Assembly (NCBI GenBank): GCA_002694745.1
Contig: NZMY01000059.1
Coordinates: 20,947 to 84,946, forward strand
Direction of reading: 5' to 3'
Length of the DNA: 64,000 bases
Source: Croceicoccus sp.
Lineage (GTDB): Bacteria; Pseudomonadota; Alphaproteobacteria; Sphingomonadales; Sphingomonadaceae
The notes below the pieces were generated by a model that searched no databases, had not been told where the DNA came from, and saw only the letters and a program-made list of their open reading frames with translations. Shown in pieces: positions 34,679-43,211 of this stretch. The stretch's first letter is position 1, and each line of letters starts with the position of its first letter. The translations under genes and the position numbers were made by a program.

Positions 34679-35329
34679 ATGAGCCAGACGATCGCAGTAG
34701 TCGGCGGTACGGGCAATCTCGGCAGCGCCATTGCATGGCGGCTTGCCAAGGCAGGGCATCAGGTGATCATCGGATCGCGCTCTGCCGAAGCGGCCATTGC
34801 CCGGGCAGAGGAACTCGGCCATGGGCTGACCGGCATGGCCAATGCCGATGCGGCGCAGGCGGGCGACATCGTGTTGGTCACCGTGCCGTTTTCCGCCCAA
34901 GCGGCGACGCTGGCCGATATCAAGCCGCATGTCGCCGGCAAGATCGTCGTCGATACCACTGTCCCGCTCGTTCCGCCCAAGGTGATGCGCGTCCAGTTGC
35001 CTGAAGAAGGATCGGCAGCGATATGCGCCAGCAATCTGCTGGGCGACGATGTCCGGTTGGTCGCGGCGTTCCACAATGTCGCGGCGCATCGCCTGGCAGA
35101 GGATGGCTTTGTCGATTGCGACATTCTGGTGTTCGGCGACGACAAGGCGGCACGTGCCGAAGTTGTCGCGCTGGCAGAAGCCATTGGGCAACGCGGCATC
35201 CATGCCGGCCCGCTGGTCAACGCGGCGGCGGCCGAGGCGATGACCTCGCTGCTGATCTTCATCAACAAGAACTACAAGGTCGATGGCGCCGGAATTCGCA
35301 TCACGGGCGAATTGAACGCCCCCGATTGA
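34679..35329 (+). CDS. npdG: NADPH-dependent F420 reductase (Fno/NpdG)
   Basis: A 216-residue Rossmann protein: VVGGTGNLGSAIAWRLAKAGHQVIIGSRS at the N-terminus is the NADP site with the arginine that prefers the 2'-phosphate. The rest (VTVPFSAQ, VDTTVPLVPP, AAFHNVAAHRL, GPLVNAAAAEAMTSLLIFIN) follows the family. It exchanges hydride between NADPH and F420. No F420-dependent glucose-6-phosphate dehydrogenase is present, so this enzyme is the likely source of F420H2 for the LLM reductases. Confidence 0.93.
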   Translation: MSQTIAVVGGTGNLGSAIAWRLAKAGHQVIIGSRSAEAAIARAEELGHGLTGMANADAAQAGDIVLVTVPFSAQAATLADIKPHVAGKIVVDTTVPLVPPKVMRVQLPEEGSAAICASNLLGDDVRLVAAFHNVAAHRLAEDGFVDCDILVFGDDKAARAEVVALAEAIGQRGIHAGPLVNAAAAEAMTSLLIFINKNYKVDGAGIRITGELNAPD

Positions 35330-35331
35330 CG

Positions 35332-36087
35332 ATGTTCAGCGTATTTCCCGTCGGCGACTTGCCGGAATTCCATGGTGGCGATGACCTGCCTTCCATACTG
35401 GCCGACCGCCTTGCCCAAGGCGACCCCGGCCTTGCGCCCGGCGATATTCTTGTTGTCACGCAAAAGATCGTTTCGAAATCAGAAGGCCGGATGGTCGCGC
35501 TTTCGTCGGTCGATATTAGCGACGGCGCGCGCGATCTTGCCCGCCAAACCCATAAGGACCCCGCGCTGGTCGAGATGGTACTGCGCGAATCCAGCGACGT
35601 GGTGAGAGCGGTGCCCAACGTACTGATAACGCGGCACCGGCTTGGCCATGTGATGGCGAATGCCGGCATCGATGCTTCCAATCTGGGTACATGTGGCGAG
35701 GAAAAGGTGCTTTTACTGCCCGAAGATCCCGATGCCAGCGCGGCCCGCATAGCCGATGCATGCCACGCCCGAACGGGCATCAGGCCTGGTGTCATCATCT
35801 CCGACAGCTTTGGCCGTCCATGGCGGATGGGGACGACCAATGTGGCGATCGGCGTGGCTGGTCCCCCCGCCGTGATCGATGAGCGAGGCAAACCCGACAG
35901 GGACGGGCGGATCATGCAGGTGACGCAAATCGCCTTTGCCGATGCCGCAGCTGGGGCGGCTGGGCTTGCGATGGGCGAGGGTCCCGAGGGCTTGCCGGCC
36001 TGCGTGCTGCGCGGCCTGCCATGGCAGCACGGCGATCAGACCAGCCGGAACCTGCTGCGTCCGGCGGGGGAGGATTTGTTCCGATGA
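35332..36087 (+). CDS. cofE: Coenzyme F420-0:L-glutamate ligase (CofE)
   Basis: A 251-residue single-domain CofE: DLAPGDILVVTQKIVSKSEGR-like N-terminal strands, VLRESSDVVRAVPNVLITRHRLGHVMANAGID, and the GVIISDSFGRPWRMGTTNVAIG core that binds GTP and metal. It adds glutamates to F420-0. Mycobacterial FbiB has an extra nitroreductase-like C-terminal domain; that is absent here, as in archaeal CofE. ATG at 35332 lies two bases after the npdG stop; the end overlaps cofD. Confidence 0.94.
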   Translation: MFSVFPVGDLPEFHGGDDLPSILADRLAQGDPGLAPGDILVVTQKIVSKSEGRMVALSSVDISDGARDLARQTHKDPALVEMVLRESSDVVRAVPNVLITRHRLGHVMANAGIDASNLGTCGEEKVLLLPEDPDASAARIADACHARTGIRPGVIISDSFGRPWRMGTTNVAIGVAGPPAVIDERGKPDRDGRIMQVTQIAFADAAAGAAGLAMGEGPEGLPACVLRGLPWQHGDQTSRNLLRPAGEDLFR

Positions 36088-37010
36088 GCGCACGTGTCAC
36101 TGTCCTGACCGGAGGCGTGGGCGGCGCCAAGCTGGTCGAGGGCTTGCAGCAGATCGTGCCCGGCACTCACCTGACGGCGATCGTGAACACTGGCGATGAT
36201 TTCGAGCATTTCGGCCTGCCGATCTCGCCCGACATTGATACCTTGCTCTACACGCTGGCGGGGCTGTCGAATGTCAGCCTGGGCTGGGGCCGCGAAGGCG
36301 AGACATGGTCGTTCATGGCCGCGGTAAAGAGCCTTGGCGGCGAGGACTGGTTCAACCTCGGCGATGGCGACCTCGCGCTGCATGTCTTGCGCCGCATGGC
36401 CAAGGACGCGGGCCAGCCTTTGTCTGAAATCGTGCGGGGTTTTGCCCGCCAATGGGGTCTTGGCCTGACGATCCTGCCGATGAGCGACGATCCCGTCGCG
36501 ACATGGGTGAGAACGGACGAAGGATTGCTGCCTTTCCAGCGCTATTTCGTGGCGCGGCGGTGCGAACCGCGCGTCAATGCGATCCGCTTAGAAGGTGCTG
36601 ATGCTGCCTTGCCGGCACCGGGCGTGGTGGCGGCCATCGAAGCGGCCGATATGATCCTGATTGCGCCATCCAATCCTTGGCTCAGCATCGATCCCATATT
36701 GGCGGTTCCCGGCCTGCGGCAGGCGCTGGAACGCAGGAATGCGCCGCTTGTGGCCGTGTCGCCGCTGGTGGGCGGAAAAGCGGTCAAGGGGCCGACGGCC
36801 AAGCTGATGGGCGAACTTGGCCTTTCGGTGACGAACCAGACGATTGCCGAACATTACGGCGAACTGCTGGACGCGATGCTGGTGCACGAGGGCGATCCAC
36901 AGCCTTCCGGGCTTTCTTTTGCTGAAGCTGACACGCTTATGAACACGGCGCAGGATCGGCACCGCGTTGCGATCGCCGCCATGGATCTCGCCGAACGACT
37001 GACGCGCTGA
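36084..37010 (+). CDS. cofD: 2-phospho-L-lactate transferase (CofD/FbiA)
   Basis: A 308-residue CofD: GGVGGAKLVEGL near 10-21, NTGDDFEHFGLPISPDIDT, the GWGREGETW and DLALHVLR segments, and APSNPWLSIDPIL. It joins the phospho-acid moiety activated by CofC to Fo to give F420-0 or dehydro-F420-0. The start overlaps cofE (ATGA) and the stop overlaps cofC (TGATG), indicating tight co-translation. Confidence 0.95.
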   Translation: MSARVTVLTGGVGGAKLVEGLQQIVPGTHLTAIVNTGDDFEHFGLPISPDIDTLLYTLAGLSNVSLGWGREGETWSFMAAVKSLGGEDWFNLGDGDLALHVLRRMAKDAGQPLSEIVRGFARQWGLGLTILPMSDDPVATWVRTDEGLLPFQRYFVARRCEPRVNAIRLEGADAALPAPGVVAAIEAADMILIAPSNPWLSIDPILAVPGLRQALERRNAPLVAVSPLVGGKAVKGPTAKLMGELGLSVTNQTIAEHYGELLDAMLVHEGDPQPSGLSFAEADTLMNTAQDRHRVAIAAMDLAERLTR

Positions 37011-37573
37011 TGGCATGGACGGCGCTGGTCCCGATCCGCACCGGCCCTGCGGGAAAGTCGCGATTGAAAGGCGTGCTGGATGCAGACGCACGCGGGCGCC
37101 TGGCATTGGACATGGCTCGGCACGTGATCGACGTTCTGGCGCAATGTCCGGGAATCGACCGGATCGTCGTGCTTTCGAACGAAGCCTTCGACCATCCTGC
37201 GGCCGTGTGGGCCAAGGACGGCGGGCAGGGGCTGAATGCCGAGATTTCGGCGTTTCGGAACGGTTTCGGTGCGTCGCCGCTACTTGTGATCCACGCAGAC
37301 CTGCCCTTGTTGGCTCGGGACGATGTCGATGCGCTGCTTGATGCTGCGACCCGCCATGGCGCTGCCTTGGCCACGGATCGCCTGGGGCAGGGCACCAATG
37401 CATTGGCACTGGCTGACGGTCGATCGTTCTCGTTCCAATTCGGGCAGGGCAGTCGCATTCTTCACTGCGGCGCGGATGTTGCCATGCCGGTACTTCAGCG
37501 GACGGGTCTGTCAGCCGATCTCGATACGCCTGCCGACTTGGAGTTCCTGCAGGAACGGGGATTGCGTGTCTAA
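37010..37573 (+). CDS. cofC: 2-phospho-L-lactate (or 3-phosphoglycerate/PEP) guanylyltransferase (CofC)
   Basis: A 187-residue CofC: ALVPIRTGPAGKSRLKGVL at the N-terminus (nucleotidyltransferase start), LLVIHADLPLLARDDVD (metal-binding Asp), and ADLDTPADLEFL near the end. It activates a three-carbon phospho-acid with GTP for CofD. In different lineages the substrate is 2-phospholactate, phosphoenolpyruvate or 3-phosphoglycerate; which applies here is not readable by eye. It completes a full F420 set in one operon. Confidence 0.92.
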   Translation: MAWTALVPIRTGPAGKSRLKGVLDADARGRLALDMARHVIDVLAQCPGIDRIVVLSNEAFDHPAAVWAKDGGQGLNAEISAFRNGFGASPLLVIHADLPLLARDDVDALLDAATRHGAALATDRLGQGTNALALADGRSFSFQFGQGSRILHCGADVAMPVLQRTGLSADLDTPADLEFLQERGLRV

Positions 37574-37650
37574 ACCGCCTTTCTTCCGGCAGGTAAGTTG
37601 ACTGCGCCGGACTGTTACCCGCCCGGTACACCAGCGCAGGAGAGGCAGTC

Positions 37651-38571
37651 ATGAAACTGAGTATCGGTATCCCCAAAAGCATGAAGGTTGCCGCCATGGT
37701 CCAGCCATGGGAGGAACCGCTGACCGGAGCCGATGTCGGGGAACTGATGGCAGTCGCGGACCGGCTCGGCTTCTACAAATGCATGCTGGGTGAACATTTC
37801 ATAATTCCCAAGGAACACATCGAACTGTCGGGCGACTGGTATTTCCACACCGCCGTGGCGCTGGGTTTTTATGGCGGGCAGACGAAGAACCTGCGCCTTG
37901 CATCCTCGATCTCCATCCTGCCGCTGCAAAGCCCCATCGTGCAGGCCAAGGCATGGTCGACGCTCGACTGGCTGACGGGTGGTCGGGCAGAGCCGATCTT
38001 CGGCGTTGGCTGGCTGAAAGAAGAATTCGACATGCTGGGCGTGCCGTTCGAAAAACGCGGCGCGATGGCGGATGAATATATTGCGGCGATGATCGAACTC
38101 TGGACGCAGGACGATCCGGAATTCGAGGGCGAATTCGTCAGCTTCAAAAATTGCGGTTTCGCACCCAAGCCGCTTCAAAAACCGCACGTGCCAATCTGGT
38201 TCGGCGGCGATGCGCCTGCGGTTCAGCGGCGGGTGGCGAAGTTCGGCAATGGCTGGTCGCCGTTCCGTACACCGCCCGAAAGCTTTCCCGACTGCATCGA
38301 CTACATCAAGTCACAACCGGAATATGACGGTCGGCCGCTGGAGATGTTTTTCGCCCTCGAAATGCTGAACGTCGGTGCGCATCATGAAATTCTGGATGAT
38401 GCCCGTGCGCCGGGGACCGAGGACAAGCAGAAGATCATCGACCAGATCGGATGGCTGAAGGAACTGGGTATTACCGAAACCATCGTACCCTTGCCGCCGG
38501 GCCTGTCCGGCAAGCAGGCATGGATCGACCGCCAGCACTGGGTTGCCGAGGAGATCATGCCGGCAATCTGA
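37651..38571 (+). CDS. LLM-class F420-dependent oxidoreductase
   Basis: A 306-residue luciferase-like enzyme. Segments GELMAVADRLGFYKCMLGEHFIIP, RLASSISILPLQSPIVQAKAWSTLDWLTGGRAEPIFGVGWLKEEFDMLGVPFEKRG and PVWFGG-like PIWFGGDAP are characteristic of F420-dependent LLM proteins. It lies 77 bases after cofC in the same direction and appears to be the last gene of the operon. The substrate is probably an intermediate of the catabolic route. Confidence 0.88.
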   Translation: MKLSIGIPKSMKVAAMVQPWEEPLTGADVGELMAVADRLGFYKCMLGEHFIIPKEHIELSGDWYFHTAVALGFYGGQTKNLRLASSISILPLQSPIVQAKAWSTLDWLTGGRAEPIFGVGWLKEEFDMLGVPFEKRGAMADEYIAAMIELWTQDDPEFEGEFVSFKNCGFAPKPLQKPHVPIWFGGDAPAVQRRVAKFGNGWSPFRTPPESFPDCIDYIKSQPEYDGRPLEMFFALEMLNVGAHHEILDDARAPGTEDKQKIIDQIGWLKELGITETIVPLPPGLSGKQAWIDRQHWVAEEIMPAI

Positions 38572-38590
38572 CCGATAGCGTTTCGTCCCG

Positions 38591-39406
38591 TTACCCCGGC
38601 ATGGCTGCGAACATGTCCAGCATGTCGGCGTAATGGGGCTGGTGGTGGGCGATGCCGCCATCGGCCGAGATGATCTGGGCGGTGACAAAGCCCGCAAGAT
38701 CCGACGCCAGCCACAGCACGGCGCCCGCGATATCATCCGCAACGCTTTCGCGGGGCAAAAGCACGTGGCGCTGGATCATGGCGAGCTGGTGGTCGGTCAT
38801 TTGCGCGCGCGCCACGGGGCTGAGCACAAGGCCGGGAAGCACCGCGTTGCAACGGATATTGGCCCGCCCGAACTGCGTGGCCGTATTGCGGGTCAGCGCA
38901 TTTACCGCGGCCTTGGACGCGCTATAGGCGGGATTGAGCACATCGCCGAGCAGCGAAACGCCCGAGCTGGTGTTGATGATCGAACCGCCGCCCGCGGCGA
39001 TCATGTGCGGTACGACATGCTTGGTCACGAACATCGTCCCGCGCACATTGATGTCGAAAGCGGCATCCCACACTTCCGGATCCATTTCGGCCAGAGAAGC
39101 GTCGCGCATCATCTGCTGGGCGCCGGTGTTGGCGGCATTATTATGCAGGATATCGATCCTGCCGAATTCGTCGATCGTCGCCGCCACCATAGCAGCGACG
39201 CTGGCTTCATCGCCCAGATCGACCTTCAAGGCGATGGCCTTGCCTCCGGCTTCTGCAATGCCAGAGGCCACCCGCCGCGCGCCTTCCTCGTTGATATCGG
39301 CAACCGCGACCGACGCGCCGTTCGCGGCCAGCATGCGGGCGCAGGCTTCCCCGATATTCGCACCGCCGCCGGTAACTATGGCGATCTTGCCCTCGACCAG
39401 ACCCAT
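38591..39406 (-). CDS. Short-chain dehydrogenase/reductase with HQPxYAD tail
   Basis: A 271-residue SDR: TGGGANIG at 12-19, NNAA at 89-92, Ser147/148, Tyr161 and Lys165 (YSASK). The C-terminus ISADGGIAHHQPHYADMLDMF carries a HQPxYAD tail also found in the SDRs at 55373 and 59894. ATG at 39406 follows AGGAG. Co-transcribed with the APH-like gene, two bases downstream of it. Confidence 0.88.
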   Translation of the reverse strand: MGLVEGKIAIVTGGGANIGEACARMLAANGASVAVADINEEGARRVASGIAEAGGKAIALKVDLGDEASVAAMVAATIDEFGRIDILHNNAANTGAQQMMRDASLAEMDPEVWDAAFDINVRGTMFVTKHVVPHMIAAGGGSIINTSSGVSLLGDVLNPAYSASKAAVNALTRNTATQFGRANIRCNAVLPGLVLSPVARAQMTDHQLAMIQRHVLLPRESVADDIAGAVLWLASDLAGFVTAQIISADGGIAHHQPHYADMLDMFAAMPG

Positions 39407-39408
39407 TC

Positions 39409-40560
39409 TTATTCTCCTAATAGCTGCCACGTGCCGTAATCCTCGGCAGCCGTGAAGAAGCGTTCGTTCATGGGAAGGCCGTTCTGCCCCCACTCATCGA
39501 GATTGGCGGCCCAGGCTTGCAATCCGTACATCACGAAAAGCCGCGTCTGCTCCCATGCCTCGTCAAAGTCGGGAACCCCCTGCGCGCCGGTCGCGATCAG
39601 ATATTCGCGATATTGCTTCACCATGTCCTTGTGATGCTTGCGGCGCTCTTCGATGCTGAGCGCGCCGATCACGAAATAGGTCAGGTCGCGCCATGGGCGG
39701 CCGCGCCGGACCAGCTGCCAGTCCAGCCAGAGCCGGTCGCCGTCGGGCAGGATATAGGTATTGCCCTGATGGCAGTCGCCCAGCACGATACAATGCGGCG
39801 CATCATAGGCCCGCTCAAGCTCACCCAAACGGTCAAATGCGCGTTCCAGCTTGCGCGGATCGTCAAGGTAATGCTGCGGCGCGACGGCGCGGAAAGCAGG
39901 GTCCGCCAGATTGGCTTCGATCCATTGCCACATGATCCGCACCTGATCGCTGTCGACGGGTGTGTCCATCTGGGTCTGGAGCCATGGGGCATTGGCGGTG
40001 CTGATCTTGTCGCTTCCCCAAAGGCTGCCATGCAGCGTGGCAAGGCCTTCGAGATTGTCCATGATCATGTCGACGCCATTGGCATCGGTACTGTGCCCGA
40101 ACTTGCCGCCGCGCTGCACTAGATCTTCCAGCACCACAAAGCCATGCGCACTGCCGTCATCGTCCCAGTCGGCGTAATAGCATTTTGCCGTCGGCACTTT
40201 CATTTCGTCGATCAGGAAGTGGTAGAAGCGCGCTTCGACGGCGTGGATATCGACATTGTCGAACGATCCCGACCAGTTCGCCTTCATGCAGACATGCTCG
40301 GGCAGTCCTGCGGCCTTGCCCGCATCGTTCCAGTCGACTTTAACGCGCCATTTCGTCGTGTGGCTGTTGAGCAGTTGGACGGTTTCCACGCTGTGCGCCG
40401 CAACGCCCGGATATTTATAGCTCATCATCCTGCCCAGCCACTCGGCGTCGACATCCTCCAGCCTTGTCGGCAGCTTGTCCGTGCGGGCGGGATAGGGACG
40501 CGGCACGCAATTCGTGTCGACGACTGTACTCTTATATTGGGCGGGGGCGTGCGGATCCAT
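39409..40560 (-). CDS. Aminoglycoside-phosphotransferase/EcKinase-like small-molecule kinase
   Basis: A 383-residue protein kinase-like-fold enzyme. The catalytic loop GDCHQGN at 261-267 provides the catalytic Asp and Asn, and Asp280 in WLDWQ is the second metal ligand. VCMKANWSGSF likely holds the ATP-binding lysine. Such enzymes phosphorylate hydroxyl groups of antibiotics, sugars, sterols or amino alcohols. ATG at 40560 follows AAGGAG. Within a catabolic regulon, phosphorylation of an alcohol intermediate is plausible but unproven. Confidence 0.82.
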   Translation of the reverse strand: MDPHAPAQYKSTVVDTNCVPRPYPARTDKLPTRLEDVDAEWLGRMMSYKYPGVAAHSVETVQLLNSHTTKWRVKVDWNDAGKAAGLPEHVCMKANWSGSFDNVDIHAVEARFYHFLIDEMKVPTAKCYYADWDDDGSAHGFVVLEDLVQRGGKFGHSTDANGVDMIMDNLEGLATLHGSLWGSDKISTANAPWLQTQMDTPVDSDQVRIMWQWIEANLADPAFRAVAPQHYLDDPRKLERAFDRLGELERAYDAPHCIVLGDCHQGNTYILPDGDRLWLDWQLVRRGRPWRDLTYFVIGALSIEERRKHHKDMVKQYREYLIATGAQGVPDFDEAWEQTRLFVMYGLQAWAANLDEWGQNGLPMNERFFTAAEDYGTWQLLGE

Positions 40561-40660
40561 GGGTCAGCTCCTTGCGATCTGTCTGTTTTCGAACCTGCGG
40601 CGCGATGGGCGGCATGTTCCTCTCTTGCCCTCATGCTTCGCAGAGCACCTGATGGAGCAA

Positions 40661-40676
40661 CCTGTCCAAGGAAAGG
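40661..40676. promoter_or_regulatory. Regulon box, one mismatch: CCTGTC-CAAG-GAAAGG
   Basis: One mismatch to CCTRYC-N4-GRYAGG, in the divergent gap; 50 bases from the rightward start (40727) and 100 from the leftward one (40560). Confidence 0.5.
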
Positions 40677-40726
40677 GGCGGGACGGGCTGGGCAGGGTGA
40701 TGAAGCGGCGACGGAGAGAGACCGAA

Positions 40727-41119
40727 ATGGCCCAGAACGAACAGAACAAGGATATCGTGCGACGCTTCCTCGGCGCGGTCGAAGCGGGCGAGCTTGAGGT
40801 GATCGAGCAATTGCAGGCGCCAGATTGCACATGGTGGATGATCGGATCGGGCGAAATATCCCGGAAAGCCTATACCGACGCAGTAAAGGGCATGCTGCTG
40901 ACCGCTTCGCACCGCAAGGTTCGCATCGTGGGCATGGTCGCGGAAGGCGACACGGTCGCAGCAGAGGTGCGCTCGGAAATGCATTTCGGCGACCGGGTCT
41001 ATGCCAATGAATATCACGATCTGTTCGTGATCAGGGACGGGTTGATCGTCCACGGACGCGAATATTTCGATACCGGCAAGGTCGCTGCCTTTTTCGGCGC
41101 GCAGGAAGGTTTGGCATGA
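40727..41119 (+). CDS. SnoaL/NTF2-like protein (ketosteroid isomerase-like)
   Basis: A 130-residue NTF2-like protein: NKDIVRRFLGAVEAGELEVIEQL, VRIVGMVAEGDTVAAEVRSEMHF, YANEYHDLFVIRDGLIVHGREYFDT, a layout like delta-5-3-ketosteroid isomerase relatives. ATG at 40727 follows GGAGAGAGACCGAA. It overlaps the next NTF2-like gene by ATGA. It precedes a ketosteroid-dehydrogenase-like flavoprotein, which makes a double-bond isomerase role attractive, though catalytic residues are not confirmed. Confidence 0.8.
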   Translation: MAQNEQNKDIVRRFLGAVEAGELEVIEQLQAPDCTWWMIGSGEISRKAYTDAVKGMLLTASHRKVRIVGMVAEGDTVAAEVRSEMHFGDRVYANEYHDLFVIRDGLIVHGREYFDTGKVAAFFGAQEGLA

Positions 41120-41538
41120 ACGCCGAGACCGTCGTCAGGCAATTCCTCGCCCTGTTCCACACCAGCAAGCTGGACGTGGGGGCAGTGCGCGCGATGCTGG
41201 CTGACGATGCCCAGTATAAGCCGGTCGTGCCGATCGCTCCGGTAAGGCAGGGCGCGGACGCCATCTGCGAGGAGCGGGAGCGACAATACGAACTTTATGA
41301 CGAATGCGCCTGCGATATTCGCAAGGTCGCGGCTTCGGGATCGACCGTTTTCACGGAACGGGTCGATACATGCCGGCAGTTGAAGGACGGGCGGGAAACC
41401 ACAACCCACGTCGTCGGCGTGTTCGATCTGAATGATGCCGGCCGGATCGTCTGGTGGCGGGAATATTGGGACGGTCTCGATTGCGCGGGCCAGTTGGGGA
41501 TCGACGACAAGGCCATGCGATCGATCATGTGTGCGTGA
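41116..41538 (+). CDS. SnoaL/limonene-epoxide-hydrolase-like protein
   Basis: A 140-residue NTF2-like protein: ETVVRQFLALFHTSKLDVGAVRAMLADDAQYKPV, TVFTERVDTCRQL and IVWWREYWDG resemble limonene-1,2-epoxide hydrolase relatives. Start overlaps the upstream stop. Together with the gene before it this forms a tandem NTF2 pair, possibly a heterodimer. Confidence 0.78.
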   Translation: MNAETVVRQFLALFHTSKLDVGAVRAMLADDAQYKPVVPIAPVRQGADAICEERERQYELYDECACDIRKVAASGSTVFTERVDTCRQLKDGRETTTHVVGVFDLNDAGRIVWWREYWDGLDCAGQLGIDDKAMRSIMCA

Positions 41539-41549
41539 AGGGAAATTCG

Positions 41550-43211
41550 ATGCAGTATGACGTCGTGGTGATGGGTTCCGGCGGTGCCGGGCTGACAGCA
41601 GCGGTGGTCGCCGCAAAAGCGGGTTGCAAGGTGGTCGTGCTGGAAAAGGCGCCGCATTTCGGCGGGACAACGGCCATTTCCGGTGGCGGGGTCTGGATAC
41701 CCGAAAGCCCGCAAGCCGTTGCGGCGGGCGTGGACGACAGCAAGAAGAAGGCGCTGGACTACTCGCTTGCCGTCGTCGGCAACCGGGCAGAGCGCGAGCT
41801 GATCGAAGCCTATATCGAAACCGGCCCCGAAATGGTGAAATGGCTGGAGGCCAATAGTTCGGTCCATTTCCTCCTCTCGCCCCCGTCCAGCGACTGGTAC
41901 CCCGAGGTAGAGGGCGCGATGCACGAAGGGCGGTTGCTGGCTCCGGCTGAATATGACGGCAGAAAGCTCGGTTCCGATTTCGACAATCTTTCCAAGCCGC
42001 GCGAGGAATTCAACGCGCCTGGCGGTATGATGATCGATCTGTTCGATCTGCCCTATATCGCCAAGCTGCCGCAGCCCGGTGCGTTGTGGTACATGGCCAA
42101 GATCGCCATCCGTTTCGCTTTCGACAAGAAGAAGCTGGGCCGCGGCTCACGCCTGACGATGGGCAACGCCCTGATGGGCAGGCTTTACCGTTCGGTGCTG
42201 GACGCGGGGGTCGACCTCTACAGCAGTGCGCCGGTCGAAAGACTGCTTGCCGATGGGGGCAGGGTCACGGGTGTCGTCGCGACCATAGACGGCAAGCAGA
42301 CGGAAATTTCGGCCGCAAAGGGCGTCGTTCTGGCGGCCGGCGGATTTTCCGCCAACGAACAGATGCGCAAGGTCTATCTGCCCTATGCCGAGCAGCATGT
42401 TTCCATCCTTCCATATCACAATACCGGAGACGGCATAAATGCCGCCACGGTATCGGGCGCCGTGCTGGGAACGGACAACCACGCCAATGCGGTCTGGGCC
42501 GTGGTGTCAAAGCGGACGCGCGATGATGGCTATGTCGAACGCTATGCGCATCTGATCGACATGTCGAAGCCCGGCTGCATCGCCGTCGGCAAGGACGGCA
42601 AACGCTTTGGCAATGAGGCCGGGGTCCATTTCGTCGAGGACATGCACGCCACCGGCAATGTGCCTGCATGGATCATTTCGAACGCGAAGAACGTCAAGAA
42701 ATACGGCATGGGGCTGTCGCTTCCGGGGGGCAGCAAGATCAAGGAGCTGGTCGCTTCCGGCTATATGAAAAAGGCCAATACGCTGACCGAACTGGCGGCG
42801 CAAATCGGGGTCGATCCCAAGGCGCTGGAAGCAACCGCTGCGCGGGTCGATGCCGATGCGAAAACCGGGCGCGACAGTGAATTCGGCAAGGGCGATACGC
42901 TGATCGATCAAGAAATTGGCGATCCCGCGCACAAGCCCAATCCCTGCTTCGGGCCGGTTGGCGCGGGGCCCTATTACGCGGTCCAGATATTCCCCGGCGA
43001 CGGATCGACGACCGTGGGCGTAAAAATTGACGCGCAATGCCGCGTCAAGGATGAGAGCGGTCAGCCGATTCCGGGCCTTTGGGCTGCCGGGCTGGATGCC
43101 AATTCGATCTGGCAGGGCAAGTCTCCGGCGCATGGATGCAATGTCGGTCCGGCACTGGTGACCGGCTTTATCGCGGGCAGGAGTATCACGGCATCAAAAC
43201 AGCAGTCGTAA
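41550..43211 (+). CDS. FAD-dependent 3-ketosteroid-delta1-dehydrogenase-like / fumarate-reductase-family flavoprotein
   Basis: A 553-residue flavoprotein. FAD motif GSGGAGLTAAVVAAKAG at 9-25, LEKAPHFGGTTAISGGGVWIP, a late GAGPYYAVQIFPGDGST (tyrosines in the position used by 3-ketosteroid dehydrogenases) and AGLDANSIW ... GCNVGPALVTGFIAGRS. These match the KstD/fumarate reductase group, which introduces or removes a C=C bond next to a ketone. ATG at 41550 follows GAAGGGAAATTCG. Its 3' end overlaps the SDR that follows. Confidence 0.88.
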   Translation: MQYDVVVMGSGGAGLTAAVVAAKAGCKVVVLEKAPHFGGTTAISGGGVWIPESPQAVAAGVDDSKKKALDYSLAVVGNRAERELIEAYIETGPEMVKWLEANSSVHFLLSPPSSDWYPEVEGAMHEGRLLAPAEYDGRKLGSDFDNLSKPREEFNAPGGMMIDLFDLPYIAKLPQPGALWYMAKIAIRFAFDKKKLGRGSRLTMGNALMGRLYRSVLDAGVDLYSSAPVERLLADGGRVTGVVATIDGKQTEISAAKGVVLAAGGFSANEQMRKVYLPYAEQHVSILPYHNTGDGINAATVSGAVLGTDNHANAVWAVVSKRTRDDGYVERYAHLIDMSKPGCIAVGKDGKRFGNEAGVHFVEDMHATGNVPAWIISNAKNVKKYGMGLSLPGGSKIKELVASGYMKKANTLTELAAQIGVDPKALEATAARVDADAKTGRDSEFGKGDTLIDQEIGDPAHKPNPCFGPVGAGPYYAVQIFPGDGSTTVGVKIDAQCRVKDESGQPIPGLWAAGLDANSIWQGKSPAHGCNVGPALVTGFIAGRSITASKQQS

